64,000 nt of DNA from Tipula vernalis. Lineage: Eukaryota > Arthropoda > Insecta > Diptera > Tipulidae. How positions within the stretch are numbered: the stretch's first letter is position 1; each line of letters begins with the position of its first letter. Made by a program: the position numbers and the translations under genes. Below the pieces are notes generated by a model. That model was not told the DNA's origin. It ran no database searches and saw nothing but the letters and a program-made list of their open reading frames with translations. The stretch lies in assembly GCA_958295665.1 (NCBI GenBank), contig OY282560.1, forward strand, positions 193,194,061 through 193,258,060. Direction: 5' to 3'. Positions 57,214 through 64,000 of the stretch are shown piece after piece.

Positions 57214-57214
<1 letters not shown>
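56108..57214 (+). CDS. gag: mag-type Gag, intact
   Basis: The ATG at 56,108 (AAAATGGCT) opens 368 codons, starting MASEELSSFLKNLLEGQNKW. An upstream in-frame extension to 56,066 starts only with TTG and is not used. The capsid region includes DKSKEPFEDCINQLEEHFIA, WVDTDTFHELSKIYGE and LQTKMKPGETYVEWVANLRL. Two zinc knuckles follow: CPGCFSLHEKKFC (CX2CX3HX4C) and CHICNGVGHISPVC (CX2CX4HX4C) at about residues 277-315. Pairs like this are typical of mag-lineage Gags. The tail is basic and the ORF ends in a Lys run at the (AT)n tract. It would form particles and bind RNA; with pol broken it could at most act in trans. Confidence 0.9.

Positions 57215-57279
<65 letters not shown>
57214..57279. repeat. 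(AT)n microsatellite between gag and protease
   Basis: About 32 AT dinucleotides exactly at the gag/pol junction of the mag-type element. It could disturb whatever frameshift or readthrough once joined the two ORFs. Confidence 0.95.
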
Positions 57280-57283
<4 letters not shown>

Positions 57284-59458
57284 TCAATTGAAATTAATGG
57301 TAAATCAATGGAATTTTTGGTGGATACAGGAGCTTCACTTTCTATGATTGGTCTTCAAGGTTATAAGCAGTTATTAGAACCACTCTGTAACAAAACAAAA
57401 TTATGTTTGAATGGGTACGGAGAAATTTGAAAGTTCCTTTAAAAGGTATTTTAAATGTTTCTGTCAAACTTGGAGATGTAAAAAAATATATGATATTACT
57501 GGTTACAAATTGTCCTGAGGGAGCTAACATTTTTGGAATGAATTGGTTTGATCAATTCCAATTTCAAATTAAGCAATTCGATAAAAATATTTTGCAAGAA
57601 TGCAATCAAATTGATCGACAAATTGAAAATTATGATGTACCAATGAATAAAATTAAGACTTTATGTGATAAATATAAACAAGTGTTTGATTCAGACTTGG
57701 GTCGCTGTACTAATTTTAAGGCCAACTTGGTGTTAAAAGAAAATTTTGTTCCCAAGTTTTTCAAAGCTAGGCCATTGCCTATATCACAAAAGGATCCGGT
57801 AAGGAAAGAGATCAACAGACTAGTGAAGAATGGTGTTTTGAAAGCAATTCCATATAGTGAATGGGCAACACCAATTGTTGTAGTGGAAAAGCCGGATAAA
57901 TCAGTGAGACTGTGCGGAGATTTTAAAGTGAGCGTCAATTCTCAACTAGAAATTGAACAATACCCGATTCCCAGGATCGAAGATTTATTCCAACGGCTGC
58001 AAAGGGGTAAATTTTATTTTAAATTGGATTTATCTGAAGCTTACTTGCAAATTGAGCTGGATGAATCTTCTAAGACATTTATGGTGATTAACACACCATT
58101 CGGGCTTTACGAATTTCAAAGATTACCTTATGGTGCGGCCAGTGCTCCTGCTATATTTCAACGACTGGTCGAACAAGTAATTTCGGGTATACCACATTGT
58201 ATCAATTATTAGGATGATATTGTAATACCGGGTAAATCAATGGAAGAACATCTAATGGTGTTGGAGCAACTTTTTGGCCGACTGAAGGAGAATGGCCTTC
58301 ATTGCAAATCATCTAAATGTAAATTTTTGGATAAACAAGTAAAATATTTAGGCCATATTATTAATGCTGAAGGAATTACACCATCGGGATCAAGCGTTGA
58401 AGCAATACACAATTTACCTCGTCCGGTCAACTTGAAAGAAGTTCAAGCTTTCATAGGTAAATGCAATTATTACAACAGATTTATTCCAAATCTTTCACAG
58501 ATAGCAGCTCCATTAAACGAACTTAGGAAAAAAGATGTCAGTTTTAAGTGGAAGGCGGAACAAGAACGCGCTTTACAGCTAATAAAACAAAACATAATTG
58601 AAGCTACAAGACTAGTTCATTTTAGAGAAGACTATCCAATTGTTTTAGCCAACCGATGCTTCAAGTCACGGAATTGGAGCAGTAATTTCTCATATTTATC
58701 CCGATGGCCAAGAGAAACCCATATCATTCGCCTCAAAAACATTGGACATTCATCAGAAGAAATATAGTTAAATAGAAAAAGAAGCTTTGTCAATCATTTT
58801 TGGATGTACCAAGTTTAACCAATATTTATATGGCAGAAAGTTTTTACTGTGGACCGATCACAAGCCGCTAGTTGCACTTTTTCATCCAAACAAACAATGG
58901 CCAACGATTTACGGATTTTCTCCTGGTATTGCTGGAAAATCGCCCGCTGAGCTGTTACATGGTCGTCGGCCAAAAACAATTTTATCTTTGATGTTTCCAA
59001 GACCAGCTAATGGAACACATCTAGTCGAAGAAGGCAAACACCAATTTTCGGAAGGGGATGCCGTATATATTCGAAACTACTCCCGAGGGGACAAATGGTT
59101 GGAGGGTGAAATATTGAAAACTTTAGGAAAGATGATGTACTTGGTGAGGACAACTGGTGGCAACTTTAGACGACATCGGAATCAAATGAGAGCTAGGAGT
59201 TTACTATGTCCATATCAACAAGCTGAAGCGTTGACATCCCCTACTCAGGCAAGTATGAATGATCAAAATTTTAATAATGTTTGTCGTTCCAGTATTTTGA
59301 AAACACCTATAAATGGCGCATCCAAATCAAGTGATCATCCAATGGAAGTCACTGCAAAAGAGGGGCTGTCTCCTAGTTGGTCCGGGGAACTTCCAAGGCG
59401 ATCGGAACGCGTGTCAAAGCCCGTTGTGAGATTTGGCAGTGGGCTTGTACAGAAATAA
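57280..59458 (+). pseudogene. mag-type pol: PR, RT, RNaseH; integrase core deleted
   Basis: Protease FLVDTGASLSMIG at about 57,310-57,350, then a frameshift near 57,400. RT from 57,700: SEWATPIVVVEKPDKSVRLC, FYFKLDLSEAYLQIELDE and LPYGAASAPAIFQRL, then the catalytic box reads Tyr-stop-Asp-Asp (TAT TAG GAT GAT, 58,207-58,218). RT continues in the same frame to 58,767 with KVKYLGHIINAEGITP-type text. RNase H, after a second frame change, includes [18 protein letters not shown] (about 58,848-58,900). The next residues are already the C-terminal part of integrase ([12 protein letters not shown]), so its zinc and D,D,E core are deleted. The tail ([17 protein letters not shown]...) ends at 59,455. 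Confidence 0.9.
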
Positions 59459-59469
59459 GATGGAAGAAA

Positions 59470-59747
59470 TGTTATATTTGTAAACGGAAAATGTCCTAAT
59501 AATTTATCATCTCAATGATCATCACCATTATCAACGGACTCATTCTGCATACACATACACATTTACATCAAGTTATATAAAAGCGATGTCATTCGTTTGT
59601 ATTCTCTCTTCAAGTTGAACGTGTACGACATTTATACAAACCACTTATTGTTCTATAATAATTATAATAAAATTTATAAAGTTGTTTAACTGCTGTTTGT
59701 TCTTTAATAAAACTATTACCTAAGTTATGTGCTACGTGAATATAAAA
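59470..59747 (+). repeat. 3' LTR of the mag-type element
   Basis: 278 bp matching the 5' LTR with four visible substitutions. Followed by ATAGT and then the interrupted LINE. Confidence 0.95.
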
Positions 59748-60059
59748 ATAGTCAAAGCGAACTCAATGTTTGTGTTAATCAAACGATGGATCACTCAATT
59801 CTAAGGTAATCTAAATTATTTACGGTGTATCTTGCCTATGTAAGATCCCAAGAAGTGTATGCATGTATAAAATTTATAGTATTAAAAAAAATATGCTCTT
59901 GTTTCTATTAAAGAAAACCAACTGGGAAGACGACTATGGTTTATATTATCATGAAAATGTGGCACGCCTTCCTCTATATAAATAGAAGTGTTCTTTTGGA
60001 TGCTACCTTACATCACCGTACATCATTGAAAATATCTTAATTCGTATTTGAGGTAGGAG

Positions 60060-62334
60060 GTGTTCACAACGATCAACACAACATCAAAAGAAAACACTGT
60101 ACAAACATTTTATGTTTGACAAAAATTTTATTTATCAAATTATACATACATACGACTTTAATTTACGATGAAAACAACAAATACAACAGCACCTGAAATA
60201 AATAAATAGATATTAATTAATGTAAACTAATGTACACATTTATGTTAATTAATTAGATTATCACAACACAATTTATTTATGTTAAACCATTAATTTCACA
60301 ATATAATTAACACTTTAATTTAAACTCACAAAAAACAAAACAAAAACATAAACAACACAAATTAATTGACAGTCAGACTGTCAATTATATTATAACAAAC
60401 ACTGTACTAGATTATTATAATTTGAGTGCGTTCAGTACTATTTATGTACACATTTGTACTATAAAATTTGATAATGTAGAATAATTATTGGTTCTATAAA
60501 CTTTAACAATGTAAACGTAGCGTTATTATAGTAATAATTTTTAATGTCAAACATTTGCAAGAAAACTGCTTCCCTTTTTATAATCATCACTTGAAGAAAC
60601 CACATCGTCCTCAAGTCAATAAATACAGTATATACAAACCAATTGTATTTTTTGTCAATTTATTTGGACTCCGCATAATTTTCTTGGAGAAATTCATAAA
60701 GGCGAAGATAGATACGCAACCCCACACTATCATCATTCATCTACACGTACAGGAGGATCCAAATGGATTTTTGGATTTTGGCGAGAACAACCCTATTATC
60801 TATTCTATAATCTTTCTTTATATTTCGAGTTTAGATAACTTGTCACTTTACCCCAAAATAAAACAGCGCAAATTTTCAAAACTTAAAAGCTTTCAAAGTT
60901 TAACTTTGCAGACAGTGGCTCCAAGAAGCACAGATTCAAAAATTCACCAAAATTCTAAAACTCAATACTTTATAAATTAATATTTGTATAATTTTCCATA
61001 TTCCTTAAAAGCCCATTGGTAAACTAAAAATCAGTTAAATAGACTCGAAAATATGATTTCTGCTTTTGCAAAGAAATACATATACATAGATTTTCTATAC
61101 AGAAAAACATTATTAAAGAATTTAATTACAAAATTTATAAAATTAATTATTAAAAGACATTTATGCAAAAACATTTAAATTTTTAAATTTTTAAATTTTT
61201 TTCAAATTCAAGAACTTTAAAACTTAAAAAACCTGCGGCGAGAACAAGCACTTTTTAAAAAATCTTTTAATAAAACTATTTGAAAAAGGAAAGACAGTCC
61301 AAAATGCTGCAAATATCGCGGAATTAAATATTAGCTCTGCTCTCAGCTAACAAAGTGCCTAGTCGTTACAGACAAAACGAATGCGAATTATTAGTAAAAA
61401 AAGGAAGGAGGAATTCGAGCGGCAAATCTAATCGCTGAAGTGTTTTATCAAAATTGAATGGTTAGTTGAAACTAATCCTGGTTTTACGATAGCTATTGTT
61501 TGCGCGACAACTCAGTAAAACTGCGAAAATATATCCAACGGCGGAACACTGTCATAATCCTATCGCAGCAAACGTAAATATCTATAAAATTCACCTGAAA
61601 ATAAAGAAATAATATCAACTAATTTAGCATGTAGCTACTTATCTTTAAAATATTGTAGAACTTCCTTTGTTGTGACGAATGGTTTAGCTGTTTACTTTAG
61701 CATTTATTGGAATAATTGTGAACTGGTAAAGTACGTGTTAGTGACATCTATAATTGAAAATAATAAAGTGATTGGGCATTTTGAGATATGTATTCGCGAA
61801 TTGCTTGGAGAACCTACTGCAATTTCCACAAATAATTATGCTAAATAATTATTAATTGAACAGAACCAAACTTTATATATAAATTGCAGTTTTTATTAAA
61901 TAAACAAAAAAATAATTTTCGTCCGTTTGCCTCCATCAACCTTCAATTTCCTGCCACCAGATCTACATACAGTTTTCAATAATAATTTTAAAGCAAAGCT
62001 GATTTTATACCATTCACATAAAAATGTAAGTAAAAATTAACTTAAGATCTTAAGACCATAGATGTCACTGTTTCCATGTTGTAAAATTTATTTCTTACAA
62101 AATAGAAAAGAAAAATTTCTTCCTTTTTCTCGTTCGACCACTTGGATCAACAAGATCTTTTTTCAAACAAGTTAATAGTGTAACAAGAAAATATTAATAT
62201 TGTAAATTTTTATAACATTCAAATTAAAATAAAAGCAACGTATACAATATATTGTAATAAAGAACGAAATTCAGTTTACCTTTTCTTCAACTTATTTACT
62301 GCCGAGTTTGAAAAATCAATTTACTGTCCATACA
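60060..62334. other. Gene-free AT-rich stretch; right end is LTR of BEL element C
   Basis: No supported gene. A 141-codon open stretch at 60,555-60,980 lacks an ATG at its start and shows no family motif. A 10-bp hairpin AATTGACAGT-CAG-ACTGTCAATT lies at 60,364-60,386. Around 61,265-61,350 a short text (LIKLFEKGKTVQNAANIAEL) is reminiscent of a transposase helix-turn-helix but too short to call. The final few hundred bases, ending ...TACA at 62,334, must be the 5' LTR of BEL element C, whose left limit cannot be placed without a second LTR. Confidence 0.5.
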
Positions 62335-62353
62335 TGGTCCTTCGACCCGGATT
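62335..62353 (+). promoter_or_regulatory. tRNA-Tyr-type primer-binding site of BEL element C
   Basis: TGGTCCTTCGACCCGGATT differs at one position from the site at 16,781. It matches the complement of the fly tRNA-Tyr 3' end apart from one or two bases and directly follows a TACA LTR end. Confidence 0.82.
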
Positions 62354-62719
62354 ACTCGTACGAAAGAATCCGCAGCCATCTTTAAACTTGGAAAACGTGG
62401 CGAAAGCAAACATTTGAGTAGGACATTTATTTTTTTTTCTTGTTAAAACGCATCCGCATTAATAAGTTTGATAATTTTAACTAATAAGGGCATACATAAA
62501 AGAATTCTAGTTTATATAAACCATTGCCATAAATTTTCTGGTGAAAATCGAAACTTTCGAATCGTGCGCGTTGGAAGACCATTCTTGTTTAACTTTTTTT
62601 ATACTGAAACCACGTGTTTGTGCAAGTGAAACACTCATTTTGTGGTCAGTTTAATATCAAGTTTGTTATTGTAATAAAAGTTTGTGTGACATAGTGTTTA
62701 AATTCATGGAACTTTGTGT

Positions 62720-63100
62720 TTAAATTAAAATCGAAACGGACGGTTTCAGTCATTATTAAACTTTGGATGATCAGGCGAAAGAACTTTCGTATCCATTTCA
62801 TATCGAAACGGACGTATTCAGTCATCGTCGAAAATTTGTGAGTTCTAATCAAAACGTGCGTAAAGTCGGAAGAACATTGCGTTTAAATTCATGGAACTTT
62901 GTGTTTAAATGCAAATCGAAACGGACGGTTTCAGCCATTATCAAAAGTTATGAATTTAGTTGACAAAAGTGTTGTGTGAATAGTCTAAAGAAACATTTGT
63001 CCTAATTCATATCGGAACGAACGTGTGATCAAGTCGAAAGAGTTTCGTGTTCCAATTCAATCTGAAACAGACGGTTTCAGTTATCATAATCAATTTGTGA
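62720..63100 (+). repeat. Repeated ATCGAAACGGACGGTTTCAG motif in BEL C leader
   Basis: The motif appears at about 62,728-62,752, 62,802-62,826 (variant with GTATTCAG), 62,917-62,941 and 63,059-63,083 (variant TGAAACAGACGGTTTCAG), with a weaker copy at about 63,010. The phrase TTAAATTCATGGAACTTTGTGTTTAA also occurs twice (about 62,700 and 62,884). GAAAC...GTTTC in each copy can form a small stem. Confidence 0.85.
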
Positions 63101-63139
63101 AGTGATCCCTTATCGTAAAAATTCATAAGGAACAGCAGC

Positions 63140-64000
63140 ATGCCGGAATTACAGTTTGCAACCCAGAAAAAACAGAGAAGCACAAACAAGGCGAAGTTAA
63201 CTAACCTGTATATACGCACAAACAAGGCGAAGTTAACTAACCTGTATATAACCTGTGAATACGCACGAGAAGACCATACCAGTACGGATATAAATGAATT
63301 AATACCGCGCTTGCAACGTGTCGAAAAACTAATGCAATAATTCACCGAATATTCTTCATCGATCCAGATAAAGAGGGTGATTTCACATACGAAGAAAACT
63401 ACTACATTGCCACAGCTGAGCATTCGATCCGAAACCATCGATCAAGTGGCTATGCATCTCGATTTATCCAACAACTCGACTCAACAAGGTGAGCACCCCC
63501 CCAGTCAAGCTACCCAAAATCCATATACCGTCACTTTCCGGAGAGTACTCCGAATGGCAATCGTTTTTCGATCTATACACCACCACGATTCATGAAGCGC
63601 CTAATCTCAACCCCGTTTAAAAGTTCCAGTATCTGAAGGGACTTCTTCGGGGGAAGGCAGCAGTTCTATTATGACACATCGCCGTAACAGAGGGGAACTA
63701 CATCGGAGCACTAAACAAGCTGAAGGAAAGATACGATCGCAAGAAGCAAATCATCCACACTTTTATACGCGCTTTCGTGGGACAGCCCTCCATACATAAC
63801 TCAACTGCATATAACATCAAACGTCTTATGGATACCTCAGATGAAGTGGTTCGCTATGTAAAAGCCCTTGGTAAAGTAGCGGAAACTTGAGACACGTGGC
63901 TGATTTACCTGTTGATGCAAAAGTTGGACGACAAGTCAAAGGCAATGTGGCCTGAATATTCAGCCAGTGTGATTAACCCGGAACTGTCAGAATTCCTAAA
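63140..64000 (+). pseudogene. BEL C gag, partial
   Basis: First ATG at 63,140 (MPELQFATQKKQRSTNKAKL). A 37-bp tandem duplication (about 63,178-63,250) doubles the phrase TNKAKLTNLYI. A stop at 63,339 and frame changes follow. From about 63,540 the text YSEWQSFFDLYTT-like, FQYLKGLLRGKAAVLL, IAVTEGNYIGALNKLKERYD, RKKQIIHTFIRAFVGQPS and RLMDTSDEVVRYVKALGKVA is the DUF1759-type BEL capsid core, parallel to 22,459-22,860 of element A. At least three stops (63,339, 63,596, 63,672) disable it. It runs off the window. Confidence 0.82.

Larger units (their letters stand above)
55742..59747 (+). mobile_element. mag-type Ty3/Gypsy element, internally deleted, 4,006 bp
   Basis: Identical-length LTRs of 278 bp (55,742-56,019 and 59,470-59,747) differ at four positions by eye (about 98.6% identity). 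A 5-bp duplication ATAGT lies at 55,737-55,741 and 59,748-59,752. LTRs begin TGTTATATTTGTAAACGG and end GAATATAAAA, without the usual CA. A TGGCGACGAGAG primer-site-like sequence starts at 56,021. Gag is intact; pol has a frameshift, a stop in the catalytic box and a deletion that removes the integrase core. It has inserted into a LINE. Confidence 0.93.
54430..60050 (+). mobile_element. LINE (Jockey/CR1-like) relic carrying two later insertions
   Basis: Segment 1 (54,430-55,443): DVITLFDILNTNDVNANVVL, PWFDDRHKNFKNGKSKAYAE, after breaks ITPIFKSGKWEDVTCF, a decayed AFD block near 55,205, and FADDIKIFESAELQRVC near 55,380-55,425 (catalytic FADD). Segment 2 (55,687-55,736): GVTFNEYNF and a stop-containing tail. 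Segment 3 (59,753-60,050): ANSMFVLIKRWISQF, then KTNWEDDYGLYYHENVARLP and LYINRSVLLDATLHHRTS, matching the C-terminal region of such RTs. The MITE lies between 1 and 2, the mag-type element between 2 and 3. The frame resumes exactly after the ATAGT duplication, which fixes the order of events. Confidence 0.78.
62335..64000 (+). mobile_element. BEL/Pao retrotransposon C, cut by right window edge
   Basis: Primer site, an 800-bp leader with repeated motifs, and gag continuing off the right edge. It is more distantly related to element A than two copies of one family would be: leader length (about 805 versus 295 bp before the first gag ATG) and gag text differ. Pol lies outside the window. Confidence 0.83.

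Noticed and set aside
59970..60000. CTCTATATAAATAG as a host promoter TATA box
   Set aside because: It lies within the decayed C-terminal coding part of a LINE; no downstream gene.
60555..60980. 141-codon open stretch
   Set aside because: Begins with TTG rather than ATG, no recognisable domain, composition like random AT-rich DNA.
62335..62353. Possible tRNA gene because of similarity to the tRNA-Tyr acceptor end
   Set aside because: Only the 18-nt complement of the 3' end is present, with no cloverleaf; it is a primer-binding site.

Overview
The window is AT-rich eukaryotic DNA, most probably from a higher dipteran (fly). I infer this from the repertoire of Ty3/Gypsy, mag-type, BEL/Pao, Jockey and R1-like LINE, Penelope-like, Helitron, Tc1 and piggyBac relics, from short poly-A-rich intergenic DNA and from frequent (GTACATACATATGTAC)-like strings. 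I recognise no intact host gene. Nearly everything that can be named is a transposable element, most of it broken and much of it nested. No rRNA, tRNA gene or CRISPR array was seen.

Layout. 1-4,071: a decayed Ty3/Gypsy element (plus strand, pol order protease-RT-RNase H-integrase, then an (AT)n run and a putative LTR). 4,072-7,388: a second, unrelated, truncated Gypsy element (minus strand) with an LTR/primer-site-like end near 6,945-7,388. 7,389-15,050: mostly gene-free DNA holding a 481-bp long-inverted-repeat element, two LINE reverse-transcriptase scraps and a clear Helitron helicase relic. 15,050-16,010: an endonuclease piece of an R1/Jockey-type LINE. 16,781-25,715: BEL element A, starting with a tRNA-Tyr-type primer site and split by a 4.9-kb foldback-like element (17,207-22,140) with 108-bp tandem repeats in both arms, then by an unexplained 0.7-kb insert. 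25,716-26,745: LINE 3' half. 26,935-27,300: Gypsy scrap. 27,310-38,420: BEL element B, interrupted in its integrase by a young, apparently complete 8.9-kb Gypsy element (29,404-38,330, minus strand, near-identical 1.42-kb LTRs, AGGG target duplication).

38,421-39,700: piggyBac transposase relic. 41,290-42,450: Jockey relic running into a 1.9-kb (GATGTG)n satellite (42,456-44,338). 47,298-48,120: small Tc1/mariner-like element. 48,445-51,834: a degraded multi-module gene on the minus strand, with an N-terminal C2H2 finger, that looks like an animal CACTA-type or otherwise poorly described transposon family. 52,700-53,900: Penelope-like RT relic. 54,430-60,050: a LINE carrying two later insertions, a 240-bp MITE and a 4.0-kb mag-type Gypsy element with 278-bp LTRs and ATAGT target duplications. 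62,335 to the right edge: BEL element C, again with a tRNA-Tyr-type primer site, a repeat-rich leader and the start of gag.

The genes do not cooperate in a host pathway; each cluster is the replication machinery of one element, and the order of insertion can be read from which element interrupts which. The most notable objects are the foldback-like element, the intact Gypsy copy, the multi-module CACTA-like gene and the hexamer satellite. All assignments are made by eye from motifs, without database search.
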